DNA from: CAVRUD01 sp963849635 | GTDB lineage: Bacteria > Chloroflexota > Chloroflexia > Thermomicrobiales > UBA6265 | NCBI GenBank assembly: GCA_963849635.1 | Contig: CAWKIA010000001.1 | Span: 1-64,000 of the forward strand | DNA length: 64,000 nucleotides | Direction: 5' to 3' | Translations under genes and position numbers: made by a program | The notes under the pieces: model-generated | The model's input: only the letters and a program-made list of their open reading frames with translations | Databases searched by the model: none | What the model was told of the DNA's origin: nothing | In this document: positions 43,357-51,774 of the stretch, piece by piece | How the letters are laid out: each line of letters opens with the position of its first letter | How positions within the stretch are numbered: the first letter of the stretch is position 1

Positions 43357-43884
43357 ATGCATCGGTTGCCCGTTCTCGCCTTGGTCCTCGCTGTCCTCGG
43401 CCTCGCGGTCCTGCCGGATGCCGGCGCCCAGGAGGCCAGCCCGGCCGCCACGCCGCCGGCCCTTCCGCCGCTCCTCGCCGAGTGGGAGGCCGCCATGGCG
43501 ACCCACGACCCAGACCGCATCCTTGCACTCTATGCCGCCGACGCGGTCTGGGAGGAGGTGCCCCTTAACCTCGTCGCCCGTGGCACAGAGGAGATCCGCG
43601 CCCACCTGGAGGGGCTCTTCGCCGCCACGCCCGACATCGACTACGACGTGACGGGCGGGTTCGCCACAGACGACCGGGCGGTCGCGGAGTGGACCATCAC
43701 CGGCACCCTCACCGGCGACTTCCCCGGGCTGCCGCCTGGGGCCGGCCAACCCTACTCGGTCCGGGGAGTTTCGGTCTTCGAGTTCGCCGACGGAAAGATC
43801 ACCCGCTACACCGAGTACTGGGACGGGTACTCCTTCCTGGTGCAGCTCGGGGCACTCCCGCCGCCCGGGACACCGGCAGCGTAG
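43357..43884 (+). CDS. Secreted SnoaL-like (NTF2-fold) protein
   Basis: 175 residues: signal peptide LPVLALVLAVLGLAVLPDAGAQEAS (cleavage after GAQ or so), then a SnoaL-like domain with LLAEWEAAMATHDPDRILALYAADAVWEEVPLNLVARGTEEIRAHLEGLFAATPDIDYDV and VSVFEFADGKITRYTEYWDGYSFLVQLG. The W-D-G-Y motif lines the cavity in ester-cyclase-like members. It lies 29 bases after the oxidase stop with GGAAAGGAGG upstream, so the two are probably cotranscribed. A secreted member is unusual for this fold. Confidence 0.8.
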   Translation: MHRLPVLALVLAVLGLAVLPDAGAQEASPAATPPALPPLLAEWEAAMATHDPDRILALYAADAVWEEVPLNLVARGTEEIRAHLEGLFAATPDIDYDVTGGFATDDRAVAEWTITGTLTGDFPGLPPGAGQPYSVRGVSVFEFADGKITRYTEYWDGYSFLVQLGALPPPGTPAA

Positions 43885-44163
43885 CGAGCACCCCCGCGTC
43901 GGTTAGTAGATACGCCGAAAGGCAGAGTCGGCAGCCGGTAACCCGGCTGAAACATGCGAGCGGTTCTTCGTTCCGTCGGTTTGCTGGCCGTGGGCAAGTG
44001 AATTCCCGCGGCGGGTACATCCGGCGCCAGGGGAGCGCGTGCTCGATGAGGCTTGCGGGACTGGGAGTGTTGCCTGGGAGGCCGCGCCGCTGGTGGGAAT
44101 GGACGAGGAGAACGTAGGCGCGCCCGACGTGGGCGCGGATGTTGGAATCATAGGAGGAGAACG

Positions 44164-44280
44164 ATGGACACTCCGGTTGTCAGCAAGCTTTACGCCAAGT
44201 CGCACGAATCGCCGGACGAGGTGCGCACGCCGAGCAAGACGCGGGTCGAAGTGGTCCGCCTCGGACACTCCGCTCGGTAA
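44164..44280 (+). pseudogene. Truncated duplicate of the cupin gene at 44862
   Basis: MDTPVVSKLYAKSHESPDEV..RTPSKTRVEVVRL, matching the first 33 codons of the cupin at 44862 in about 93 percent of positions, then GHSAR and stop. The ribosome-binding region (AGGAGGAGAACG) and about 60 bases further upstream are duplicated too. This is the scar of a tandem duplication whose second copy is complete; the ester-cyclase gene lies between. Confidence 0.8.
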
Positions 44281-44322
44281 ACGCTCGCCGCCGCGCGAGA
44301 TCGCGAGACTGGAGGACATCGG

Positions 44323-44751
44323 ATGTCGACCGAGGAGAACAAGGCCCTCGTGCACCGCTTTGAGGAGGAGGTCTGGAACGGGCGGAATCCGTCGCTGGTC
44401 GACGAGTTCTTCGCCGCCAGCCACATCTTCCGCGCGGCCGGGGACCCGCCGCTGGACCGCGAGGGCCACCGGCAGATGATCGCCCACTTCCAGGACGCGT
44501 TCCCCGACGGGCGCAACACCAGCGAGGAACTGCTCGCCGAGGGGGACAAGGTCGTGCAACGCTGGACGTTCCGCGGCACCCACCAGGGGGCGTTCCAGGG
44601 CATTGCGCCGACCGGCAGGCCGGTGACGCTGACGGGCATCAGCATCTGGGGCGTCGCAGGCGGCAAGATCGTCGAGAGCTGGCACGAGCTCGACACTCTG
44701 GGCCTGATGCAGCAACTCGGCGTGATCCCCGCACCCGGCAAGGCCAATTAA
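44323..44751 (+). CDS. SnoaL-like ester cyclase family protein
   Basis: A 142-residue NTF2-fold protein. MSTEENKALVHRFEEEVWNGRNPSLVDEFFAASHIFRAAG, then HRQMIAHFQDAFPDGRNTSEELLAEGDKVVQRWTFRGTHQGAFQGIAPTGRPVTLTGISIWGVAGGKIVESWHELDTLGLMQQLG is the standard SnoaL-like polyketide-cyclase-type pattern. These proteins often act as cyclases or isomerases of unknown substrate. It starts after GGAGGACATCG. It is located between the partial and the complete cupin copies. Confidence 0.88.
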   Translation: MSTEENKALVHRFEEEVWNGRNPSLVDEFFAASHIFRAAGDPPLDREGHRQMIAHFQDAFPDGRNTSEELLAEGDKVVQRWTFRGTHQGAFQGIAPTGRPVTLTGISIWGVAGGKIVESWHELDTLGLMQQLGVIPAPGKAN

Positions 44752-44861
44752 CGCCGCCGACCCAAAGGCATCAGGGGTTCGGCGTCGGATATCGACGGAC
44801 GAGGAAACGTTGTCGCGCCCGATGTGCGCGCGGATGTCACAAAAATCACAGGAGGAGAATG

Positions 44862-45236
44862 ATGGACACTCCGGTTGTCAGTAGGTTGGACGCCAAATCG
44901 CACGAGTCGCCGGACGAGGTGCGCACACCGAGCAAGACACGAGTCGAGGTGGTCAGGCTCGAGGGATTTACCATCGGTCGACTCAACATGGAGCCGGGCT
45001 GGCGCTGGTCGGAGTGCATCAAGCCGGTGGTGGGAACCGACTCGTGCCAAGTTTCGCACGTTGGCTACATGGTTTCGGGGCGGCTCACGGTCCGGCTCAC
45101 CGATGGCACCGAGCGGACGATCGACGCCGGGCAGTCGTACACGATCCCGCCTGGCCATGATGCCTGGGTCGTGGGCAGTGAGCCGGCCGTCAGTATCGAG
45201 GTGCTGAGCGCCGAGCAGTTCGCCAAGCCTTCATAG
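44862..45236 (+). CDS. Cupin-domain protein
   Basis: A 124-residue cupin. GFTIGRLNMEPGWRWSECIKPVVGTDSCQVSHVGYMVSGRLTVRLTDGTERTIDAGQSYTIPPGHDAWVVG: the first motif G-W-R-W-S-E..C..H and the second PPGHDAWV carry two His and a Cys/Glu as likely metal ligands. It has GGAGGAG before the ATG. The 5' end duplicates at 44164. The catalytic role is unknown; small cupins of this form are often sensors or dioxygenase-like. Confidence 0.82.
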   Translation: MDTPVVSRLDAKSHESPDEVRTPSKTRVEVVRLEGFTIGRLNMEPGWRWSECIKPVVGTDSCQVSHVGYMVSGRLTVRLTDGTERTIDAGQSYTIPPGHDAWVVGSEPAVSIEVLSAEQFAKPS

Positions 45237-45289
45237 CGCGACCGGGTGCCTGGACGGGATCGGCAATCATGCCGATGCCGGGAAGGATC

Positions 45290-45366
45290 GGCTCCCTGAC
45301 GATGGAGGCGAAGACACGGCTCTCGGGACTGTCCCAGGGAGCCGTGGCCTCCATCGTCAAGGAGCC
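45290..45366 (+). promoter_or_regulatory. Long hairpin that hides the ribosome-binding site of the methyltransferase
   Basis: GGCTCCCTGACGATGGAGGC (45290-45309) pairs over 20 bases, with one mismatch, with GCCTCCATCGTCAAGGAGCC (45347-45366). An inner CACGGCTC/GAGCCGTG stem stacks on it. The right arm contains the AAGGAG (45359-45364) that serves the ATG at 45373. Translation would need this stem to open. Confidence 0.6.
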
Positions 45367-45372
45367 GGCATC

Positions 45373-46227
45373 ATGACGGATTCCACCATCGATCTGGATG
45401 CATTCAAGCGGTTCGAACAGGCGGGCTGGAGCGATACCCACGTGTCGCGGACGTACGAGGCAGGGCTCTGCCGGGTCACGGTCCAGGCTGTCGGACCGCT
45501 GCTCGCGGCCGTCGGGGTTCGGCCCGGGATCCGATTGCTCGACGTTGCAACGGGACCCGGAGAGGTTGCGGCGGCTGCACAGGCTGCCGGAGCCATCGTC
45601 ACCGGTGTCGACTTCTCAGCGGCGATGATCGCCATGGCGCGACAACGTCACCCAGGGATCGAGTTCCGCGAGGGCGATGCCGAGGCGTTGCCGTTCGCGG
45701 ATGGCGAGTTCGACGGCGTGGTGATGAGCTACGGCCTGCTCCACCTGGCACGGCCGGAACGGGGCGTTGCGGAAGCGTGGAGGATCTTGCGTCCAGGGGG
45801 CCGCTTCGCGTTTTCGATGTGGGCGCCGCCGGACCCGACGAACGGGTTCGGGATGATCCTGGGGGCAATCCGGGCGCACGGGAATCTCGATGTGCCGGTG
45901 CCGCCGGGTCCGCCATTGTTCAGGTTCAGTGATCGGGACGAGAGCACCCGGGCGCTCGAGGATGCCGGATTTGTCGATATCGAGGTAGAGGACATCGAGC
46001 AGACCTGGCACCTACCGTCTGCCGATGCCCTGCTGGCTGAAATGGCGGAGGGCAGCGTGCGAACGCGCGCGCTCATCGGCGGCCAGACGCCGGCCGAGCT
46101 CACCGCAATTCTTGCGGGCGTGCGGGAGGCGGGTAAGCCCTATCTGACCGCCGCTGGGGTCGCGATCCCGATGCCGGCGATCCTGGCCGTGGGGCGCAAG
46201 CCCTCGGGCGCTCGTCGGGAAAGATGA
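45373..46227 (+). CDS. Class I SAM-dependent methyltransferase
   Basis: A 284-residue UbiE/COQ5-like small-molecule methyltransferase: motif I LLDVATGPGEVAAAA, VTGVDFSAAMIAMARQRHPGIEFREGDAEALPFADGEFDGVVMSYGLLHLARPERGVAEAWRILRPGGRFAFSMWA. The SAM-binding G-x-G-x..D is intact. The C-terminal 120 residues form the substrate lid. The substrate is unknown. AAGGAG before the ATG lies inside a hairpin (see 45290-45366), which suggests translational control. Confidence 0.9.
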   Translation: MTDSTIDLDAFKRFEQAGWSDTHVSRTYEAGLCRVTVQAVGPLLAAVGVRPGIRLLDVATGPGEVAAAAQAAGAIVTGVDFSAAMIAMARQRHPGIEFREGDAEALPFADGEFDGVVMSYGLLHLARPERGVAEAWRILRPGGRFAFSMWAPPDPTNGFGMILGAIRAHGNLDVPVPPGPPLFRFSDRDESTRALEDAGFVDIEVEDIEQTWHLPSADALLAEMAEGSVRTRALIGGQTPAELTAILAGVREAGKPYLTAAGVAIPMPAILAVGRKPSGARRER

Positions 46228-46262
46228 CCAGGTCTTGGGGCCGCCCGGAGCTGACAGCCCAG

Positions 46263-46299
46263 GGTTGGCCCGGGCTCAACCTGACAGCCTCTCCGAGGC
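46263..46299. repeat. REP-like repeat, copy 2 of the GGTTGGCCCGGGCTCAAC type
   Basis: Nearly identical to 13470-13506, between the convergent methyltransferase and GrpB genes. Confidence 0.6.
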
Positions 46300-46320
46300 T
46301 AACCGGGGGTCGTGGACTCG

Positions 46321-46905
46321 CTACTCGCGGGCGGGGGCGCCGGACTCGGTGAGGATGGCCTCGACGACCTCGGTCTTTGCGTCGGCGTAGTGTTGGACGT
46401 GGGTCCAGGTCTGGGCCGCGAGGTCGCGCTTGGTCTGGGCGTAGCGGTCGCGGGCGGCGGGGTTGGTGCGGAGGTAGTCGCGGAAGCCGAGCATGCGGGG
46501 AATCTCGCTGGAGCTGGGCGAGAAGACGTGCAGGTTGACCGGGTTGTCGGGACCCTTGAAGAGGCGGTGCTGATGCCAATCTGGCTCGCGGAGGCGGAGG
46601 ACATACCCGGCGGCTTCGAGATCGGGGACGTAGGCGGACTCTTCGCTCGAATCGGGGACGACGAGCAGGATGTCGATGATCGGTTTGGCGGGGAGGCCGG
46701 GGACGGATGTCGAGCCGACATGCTCCAGGATCACGGCGCGATCACCCAGGGCGGTGGAGATCCGGGATTCCTCTTGGGCGAACATGACGGGCCACTCGGA
46801 ATCGGATTCCATCAGGATGATCTTGTCGTTGTGGGGGATGCGTTTCCCGATGGTGACGGCTGCGAGGTACTCCTCGGAGGTTTGATCCTGGGAGGGGGTC
46901 GGCAT
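46321..46905 (-). CDS. GrpB family (UPF0157) nucleotidyltransferase-fold protein
   Basis: 194 residues. SEWPVMFAQEESRISTALGDRAVILEHVGSTSVPGLPAKPIIDILLVV is the hallmark GrpB block, in which GSTSVPGL..KPIID forms the nucleotidyltransferase G-S..D-x-D-like site. LREPDWHQHRLFKGPDNPVNLHVFSPSSSEIPRMLGFRDYLRTNPAARDRYAQTKRDLA continues the family pattern. AAAGGAG lies nine bases before the ATG 46905. The function of GrpB proteins outside glutamate-CoA related cases is unclear. It is convergent with the methyltransferase. Confidence 0.9.
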   Translation of the reverse strand: MPTPSQDQTSEEYLAAVTIGKRIPHNDKIILMESDSEWPVMFAQEESRISTALGDRAVILEHVGSTSVPGLPAKPIIDILLVVPDSSEESAYVPDLEAAGYVLRLREPDWHQHRLFKGPDNPVNLHVFSPSSSEIPRMLGFRDYLRTNPAARDRYAQTKRDLAAQTWTHVQHYADAKTEVVEAILTESGAPARE

Positions 46906-47013
46906 CGAGCAGCTCCTTTGGTAGATCCGAAGGCAGCCCGACATTCTAGCAGCATGGGATACGATGTTCGGTAGTCCCCTGGCGCCGAGGTTGGATGTGA
47001 TGGAGGGCTCGCC

Positions 47014-47499
47014 ATGAACGCGGCCGATGTTCTGAAGTACGGGAATCTGACGTTGCTGGGATCGGTGGAAGGGCTCGATCTGGACGACTGGGAGACGCCC
47101 GGCGTCTGCGGGGCCTGGTCGGTCAAGGGGATCGTGGCTCACCTGGCGTCGTACGAAGCGGTGCTGGTCGAGATCCTCGATGGATTTGTCGGCGGAAGTG
47201 CGCCGACGCCGCTGCTCGACCGGTTCCGCGATCCCGGAGGGAATTTTAATGACGCTGAGGTGGCGGCCCGGGCGAGCCAGAGCGTCGAAGAGACGCTGGC
47301 GGAGCTGAACGGGGCGCATGCCCGGGTGCTGGAATTGATCGGGGAGGTGCCGGAGGATCTGGCCCGGCAGGCGGGAACGCTGCCCTGGTACGGCGAGCCA
47401 TATGCGCTCGAGGATCTTCTTGTCTACCTCTACTACGGACATAAGCGGGAGCATTCGGCCCAGATTCTGGTGTATCGGGATGGGCTGGTGAGGGACTGA
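47014..47499 (+). CDS. DinB/ClbS-like four-helix protein
   Basis: A 161-residue DinB-like metal-binding helical bundle. WSVKGIVAHLASYEAVLVEIL has the first His in the place typical of the family; TLPWYGEPYALEDLLVYLYYGHKREHSAQILVY has the two later His. Three His suggest an intact metal site. Members act as thiol-dependent transferases or DNA-damage-induced proteins; the exact role is not readable. ATG after GAGGGCTCGCC. Confidence 0.78.
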   Translation: MNAADVLKYGNLTLLGSVEGLDLDDWETPGVCGAWSVKGIVAHLASYEAVLVEILDGFVGGSAPTPLLDRFRDPGGNFNDAEVAARASQSVEETLAELNGAHARVLELIGEVPEDLARQAGTLPWYGEPYALEDLLVYLYYGHKREHSAQILVYRDGLVRD

Positions 47500-47529
47500 C
47501 GATCCGGGGGCGGAGACCTGGGGATGAAT

Positions 47530-47569
47530 CCCCGGGCTAAGCAAGACGAAGCCCTTCCAGGGCTGAGCA
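47530..47569. repeat. REP-like repeat, CCCGGGCTA..GACGAAGC type, copy 2
   Basis: CCCCGGGCTAAGCAAGACGA then AGCCCTTCCAGGGCTGAGCA; second copy of the family at 16890 and 50951. Confidence 0.6.
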
Positions 47570-47681
47570 TGGCCTGGTACCTTGGCATGCCTTGGGAGTT
47601 TGGTTGCTCGGAGACAAATAGCGCCGTACCGGGTTCTACATGTAATCACATCGGGTTGGGTCGAGCGTATTGGAGGTCGAG

Positions 47682-48263
47682 GTGTCTGCATCGGTGCTCT
47701 ACATGTCGATGTCGCTTGATGGGTACATCGCCGACCCCAACGATGCACTGGGCGGCGATCGTGGCACGAGGCTGCACGATTGGGCGCTGAGTCCGGACGG
47801 GGAGTCCTTCCGGATGTCCGGAGCGGCCGGACACTTCGTCGACGAGATCAACGCGACCGGAGCGGTCCTCGCGGGTCGGCGGACGGTCGAGATCGTTGAC
47901 CACTGGGGCGGGAATCACCACGGCGTCCCGATCTTCGTGGTGAGTCACCGGCCGCCCGGTCCCTCGGTCGCCAACTACCCGCTGGTGACGTACGTGACCG
48001 ATGGGATCGCCAGCGCGATGGCCCAGGCCAAGGCGGCCGCCGGGGACGCCGGGGGGCGCGATGTGCTGGTGCACGGCGCGTACACAGCGCAACGGGCGAT
48101 CGAGGCCGGAGTGCTGGACGAGATGCAGATCCATCACATCCCGGTGCTCCTCGGTGCTGGCCGGCGGTTGTTCGACGAATTGCCGTCGTCCGTCGAGTTG
48201 GAGATCGTCCGGGTCATCGATACGCCGGAGGCGACTCACATCCGCTACCGCGTCCGTCGCTGA
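47682..48263 (+). CDS. Dihydrofolate-reductase-family (RibD C-terminal) protein
   Basis: 193 residues: SVLYMSMSLDGYIADPND is the typical DHFR-like start (S-x-D-G-Y-I), GAVLAGRRTVEIVDHWGG the second motif, and DVLVHGAYTAQRAIEAGVLDEMQIHHIPVLLGAGRRLFDEL the NADPH-binding block. The GTG at 47682 has GGAGG six bases upstream. It belongs to a different subfamily from the frameshifted tandem pair at 24568 and 25303. A pteridine- or deaminase-reductase-like role is possible. Confidence 0.87.
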   Translation: MSASVLYMSMSLDGYIADPNDALGGDRGTRLHDWALSPDGESFRMSGAAGHFVDEINATGAVLAGRRTVEIVDHWGGNHHGVPIFVVSHRPPGPSVANYPLVTYVTDGIASAMAQAKAAAGDAGGRDVLVHGAYTAQRAIEAGVLDEMQIHHIPVLLGAGRRLFDELPSSVELEIVRVIDTPEATHIRYRVRR

Positions 48264-48345
48264 GCCGTCCGATCAGCGGCCTCTACGGCACCGGTCGCAC
48301 CTCAGGTCCACGGAAGCAGGCTTACGCGGGCAACGTTCGCGCGCG

Positions 48346-49146
48346 TTACGGCGTGGGTTGAGCGGGACCCACGGGGCCGGCGTGGCGGGTGAGGAAGTCG
48401 AGCATGGCAGGGCCGACGATGTGAGGATGGGTGGCATGGACGACGTGCTCGGCGTTGTTGACCATCATGATCTCGACGTTGGGAATCGCCCGTTTCATCG
48501 TGACCATCTGCTCGGGGCTGCCGTAGGTGTCGTTCTCGCCGGCGATGAGGAAGGTGGGCGTGGGGATGGTGCGGAGGTCGTCCTCGGTGTAGGCCGGGTT
48601 GACGGCGAGGTTCGCGGCAACCTGACGAAAGAGCGATTTCCAGGCGCCGGGTTGCTTACCGCGGTCGTGGCGGGCGGCGAGGTCGGCGGCCCAGTCCGGT
48701 GAGTCACGCTCGAGCATCTCCGGATCCTGGTGGATGAAGGTGCTGTTGACGGCGTCGACGCGGTCATCATTGCGATAGTTCGCGCCCACGCCGACGATGG
48801 TGCGGAGGAGTTCTGGCCGGGTCATGCCGAGGTGGAGGGCGACGATGCCGCCGTCGCTCATGCCGGCCATATGGACTGGAGTCAGCTCTCGCTCCGTGAT
48901 GAAGGCGGCGATATCGTCCGCGATCATGGCGTACGTGAGTTGCTCGGCAGTGTTGTCCGTGCGGCCGTGGCCGCGATGCTCGATCTGGATGACGCGGTAA
49001 CTCCTGGCGAAGAAGACGGCAAGGCTGTTCCAGCCACCCCAGCGGTCGTCGATGGAACAGAGGCCGCCGTGCAGCAATAGCAACGGGACCCCTTCGCCGA
49101 TTTCCTCGTAGTACATGGAGATGTCGTTGATGGCGATGGTGGGCAC
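48346..49146 (-). CDS. Alpha/beta hydrolase
   Basis: 266 residues. The oxyanion motif is LLLLHGGLC, the nucleophile elbow GMSDGG (Ser), the acid Asp lies in LIAGENDTYGSPEQM, and the catalytic His in VNNAEHVVHATHP. RVIQIEHRGHGRTDN is the usual cap-adjacent strand. The substrate is unknown; the family includes esterases, lactonases and haloperoxidase-like enzymes. Probably monocistronic and divergent from the NTF2-like/MarR pair downstream. Confidence 0.88.
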   Translation of the reverse strand: MPTIAINDISMYYEEIGEGVPLLLLHGGLCSIDDRWGGWNSLAVFFARSYRVIQIEHRGHGRTDNTAEQLTYAMIADDIAAFITERELTPVHMAGMSDGGIVALHLGMTRPELLRTIVGVGANYRNDDRVDAVNSTFIHQDPEMLERDSPDWAADLAARHDRGKQPGAWKSLFRQVAANLAVNPAYTEDDLRTIPTPTFLIAGENDTYGSPEQMVTMKRAIPNVEIMMVNNAEHVVHATHPHIVGPAMLDFLTRHAGPVGPAQPTP

Positions 49147-49245
49147 GGGCGCTCCCTCGGATGAACGCGGGTTGCGGGTTGTACGCCCGACTCTACCCCG
49201 GGGATGGATGGGCGCCTTTACTAGGACGCGGGTTCGTGGATGGCG

Positions 49246-49659
49246 TCAGGAAAGAACCCACGAGCGTTCGACGGAATGCTCGTCGACCAGGGATAGGTTG
49301 CTTGCGGCGAGAGCGGTTGGGAGGTCGGGGTAGCGGGCGATGCGGCCGATCAGGCCATCGGTGAATGCGAATGCCGTGGCAAGGAGGACAGGATCGCCGA
49401 GCGTGCCGGTTTCGGGGTCGAGCCAGCGGGCGCGTTGCTCAACGACGACGCGGTCGGGGTGGGCGAACCAGCGTAGAGGTTCCAGGCGGATGCCGGAGCG
49501 GAGCGCCCATTCCTGGACGAGGGAGACGCCGAAGCCGGAGCCGCGGGGGCCGACCAGTTCGACATTGGGATGCGTGACAGCCGCGATCCCATCGGGGTCG
49601 CCGGCGGCGAGGGCGGCGTGCCAGGTGGCGATGGCGGAGATGGAGGGCGGGGTGATCAT
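49246..49659 (-). CDS. SnoaL-like/NTF2-fold protein
   Basis: 137 residues, MITPPSISAIATWHAALAAGDPDGIAAVTHPNVELVGPRGSGFGVSLVQEWALRSGI. The NTF2-like helix-turn-cavity start and the FAHPDRVVVEQRARW strand are typical of SnoaL-like proteins. It begins 12 bases behind CAGGAG and its ATG overlaps the MarR stop codon by four bases (ATGA), so translation of the two genes is coupled and the protein may be a target of that regulator. Confidence 0.75.
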   Translation of the reverse strand: MITPPSISAIATWHAALAAGDPDGIAAVTHPNVELVGPRGSGFGVSLVQEWALRSGIRLEPLRWFAHPDRVVVEQRARWLDPETGTLGDPVLLATAFAFTDGLIGRIARYPDLPTALAASNLSLVDEHSVERSWVLS

Positions 49660-50156
49660 GCGTGCTCCTGGGAGGTAACGGCCGCTGAGATGGCGGCGGC
49701 AAACTCGACGAAGAGGCGGGCGAAGGTGGCGCGGTCGTCTGGGCTCCAGGTTGCGGTGGCGGTGTCGAAGATTGAGCGCTGGTAGCGAGCGGCGGCGGCG
49801 GCGAGGTCGCGGCCGGAGTCGGTGAGAGAGAGTTCGATGGCGCGGCCGTCGAGGGGAGAGGTCCGGCGGTGGAGCAGGCCGCGTTCGACGGCGCGGGCGA
49901 CGAGGCGGCTGGCGGTGGAGGGATCGAGCCCGAGGCGAGTGGCGACGGTGCCGACTGTGACAGCATCGCCCGCTCCCTGGGCATCCTCGACGGATTGGGT
50001 GAGGAGGATCGAGCCGAGATCGGCGTCGGGACCTGAGCCAGGGGCGCTGAGGTCGCGGCGGGGGATGCGGTTGAAGGCGCGGCCAAGCTCGAAGAGGGCG
50101 CGGCTGGCGGCGTTGAGGATGTCCGCGTCGGAATGTGAAGGGTCGGGTTGTGTCAT
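49656..50156 (-). CDS. MarR-family transcriptional regulator
   Basis: 166 residues: VTVGTVATRLGLDPSTASRLVARAVERGLLHRRTSPLDGRAIELSLTDSGRDL is the winged helix with the recognition helix PSTASRLVARAV and the conserved D-G-R-x-x-x-L-x-L-T-x-x-G wing. AGGAGG lies upstream. An ATGT..ACAT inverted element (about 50181-50200) just before the gene could be its own operator. It is the first gene of a pair with the NTF2-like protein. Confidence 0.88.
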   Translation of the reverse strand: MTQPDPSHSDADILNAASRALFELGRAFNRIPRRDLSAPGSGPDADLGSILLTQSVEDAQGAGDAVTVGTVATRLGLDPSTASRLVARAVERGLLHRRTSPLDGRAIELSLTDSGRDLAAAAARYQRSIFDTATATWSPDDRATFARLFVEFAAAISAAVTSQEHA

Positions 50157-50318
50157 CGGGTCGTTGTGGCCTCCTCAATAGATGCATGTAGCACACATAT
50201 ACTAGCACGGATCGTGCGCCCATGCGGAACCGTCCGGTCGGTGATCGGGCGGCCACGACGGTCCGCTCCTACGTCGCCAACCCTCATTGGTGTCGAGACA
50301 TCCATGGCTCGTTGCGGT

Positions 50319-50849
50319 CTATGGAGCCGGTGGGGGCCAGTGGGCAAAACCGAGGTCGCGGTAGAGGGAGAGGGCCGGGGTGTTGTCCGTGGCGACGCGC
50401 AGGGCGATGGCGGTCGCGCCGGCGGCAAGTGTGGCGTTGTTGGCGTGGGTGAGGGCAATCCGGGCGAGGCCGCGGCGGCGGTGGGCCGGGGACGTGAAGA
50501 GCTCGATGATGAACGGGCAGGCGGGGGTGCCTTCCCATGGGGCACGGTGGACGGTGAGGACGGCGGCGGCAAGGGTGGGCGTGGCTGAGTTGGTGGCAGG
50601 GAGGTGCTCGATCAGGGCGGAGGCGTCCGGCCAGAGTTCGCCATAGTCGCCGGCGAAGGTGGCGCGGATGTCCACCTCGGCCTCGGCGAGGGTGGCGCAG
50701 GCGACGCCCGGGGGATAGGCCGCGAAGTAGAGCTGTGCCAGCGCGGGGGCGTCGTCGGGGGTGGGTGGTCGGAGGGTGTAGCCGGGCGGGAGCGGGGGCG
50801 ATGCCATCGGAGAGGTGAGTGGGGCGATGAGGAGCAGGGAGTCGGGCAC
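50319..50849 (-). CDS. GNAT-family N-acetyltransferase
   Basis: 176 residues from a GTG with AAAGG upstream. FIIELFTSPAHRRRGLARIALTHANNATLAAGATAIALRVATDNTPALSLYRDLGFAHW is the GNAT core: R-R-R-G-L-A is the acetyl-CoA loop and ALSLYRDLGF the final helix. The acceptor is unknown. Transcribed towards the MarR gene. Confidence 0.85.
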   Translation of the reverse strand: MPDSLLLIAPLTSPMASPPLPPGYTLRPPTPDDAPALAQLYFAAYPPGVACATLAEAEVDIRATFAGDYGELWPDASALIEHLPATNSATPTLAAAVLTVHRAPWEGTPACPFIIELFTSPAHRRRGLARIALTHANNATLAAGATAIALRVATDNTPALSLYRDLGFAHWPPPAP

Positions 50850-50950
50850 CGTGAGCCTTTCGGGATCGGGCGAGGCGGTCGATGTTGCTGGTGGACCAAG
50901 GTCGTGGTTGCAAAGCAGGCGCGGTGGGTGGGTACGGCCCCTCCCAGCGT

Positions 50951-50992
50951 GCTTAGCCCTGGAAGGGCTTCGCCTGAGGTAGCCCGGGGTTT
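50951..50992. repeat. REP-like repeat, CCCGGGCTA..GACGAAGC type, copy 3 (inverted)
   Basis: GCTTAGCCCTGGAAGGGCTT then CGCCTGAGGTAGCCCGGGG, the reverse complement of the copies at 16890 and 47530. Confidence 0.6.
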
Positions 50993-51055
50993 CAACCCTC
51001 TAACTAGCGGGTCCGGCCGCCCTGGCGCTGCCGCCAGCCGCTTTGCAAACAGACC

Positions 51056-51730
51056 CTACCCGGATTGCCGGTCAGCGGGGTGGGTGGCGAAGGCGCGCAG
51101 GAAGGTTTCGACGCCAGTCTTGATGGTGCGGGTGCGGATGGCGGGGTCGAACGGCTGGGTGCCGAGGACCGAGTGCGAGGGCAGATCGTAGGAGATCAGG
51201 GCGACGAACTGGCCGGCGGCGCGGAGGGGATCGTCCAGGGTGAGGTAGCCGGCGTGGGCGAGGCGGGCGAAGCGGCCGGCGAGGGCGTCGGCGACGACCT
51301 CGGGGCCGACCTTGTGCCAGAGGGCGACGAGGTCGGGGAAGCGGGTGATCTCGGCGGCGAGCAGGCGCTGGATGGCCCAGTAGTTCTCCGAGGCCATGCA
51401 GGAGAGGAGGTCCTCGCCCAACTGCTCCAGGGCGGGGCGGAGGGCGGCGGGGTCGTCCAGTTGGGTGGGAAGGGCGGCGACGGCGGCCAGGTTCTTGGCG
51501 TTCTGGTCGGCGGCGATCTCAGAGAGGACGGTGCGGAAGAGGTTTGCCTTATCGCCCAGGTGGTTATAGACGGTGGGTTTGGCGACGCCGGCCTCGGCGG
51601 CGATGTCGTCGACGCTGGCGTCGGCGTATCCCTGGCGGGCGAAGACGCGGACGGCGGCCTCGAGGATCGCTACGCGTTTATCGACGCGTCCGCGGGAGGG
51701 AGCCCGGACAGGAGCGGTCGCGGCAACCAT
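51056..51730 (-). CDS. TetR-family transcriptional regulator
   Basis: 224 residues: RVDKRVAILEAAVRVFARQGYADASVDDIAAEAGVAKPTVYNHLGDKANLFRTVLSEI is a complete TetR N-terminal domain with recognition helix KPTVYNHLG. The C-terminal ligand domain (about 80-215) has the TetR_C pattern of AcrR-like proteins. It is divergent from the MFS exporter at 51861, with a 22-bp perfect palindrome at 51753 between them: the classic arrangement of a repressor controlling a drug exporter and itself. Confidence 0.92.
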   Translation of the reverse strand: MVAATAPVRAPSRGRVDKRVAILEAAVRVFARQGYADASVDDIAAEAGVAKPTVYNHLGDKANLFRTVLSEIAADQNAKNLAAVAALPTQLDDPAALRPALEQLGEDLLSCMASENYWAIQRLLAAEITRFPDLVALWHKVGPEVVADALAGRFARLAHAGYLTLDDPLRAAGQFVALISYDLPSHSVLGTQPFDPAIRTRTIKTGVETFLRAFATHPADRQSG

Positions 51731-51752
51731 AAGTGAACATACCCCATTGATA

Positions 51753-51774
51753 TATTGAACTCATGAGTTCAATA
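51753..51774. promoter_or_regulatory. Palindromic operator between tetR and MFS genes
   Basis: TTGAACTCATGAGTTCAA at the centre of a 22-base perfect palindrome in the 130-base divergent region. A half-site GAGTTCA lies again at about 51831-51837. It is the likely TetR binding site, covering the promoter region of both genes. Confidence 0.8.
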
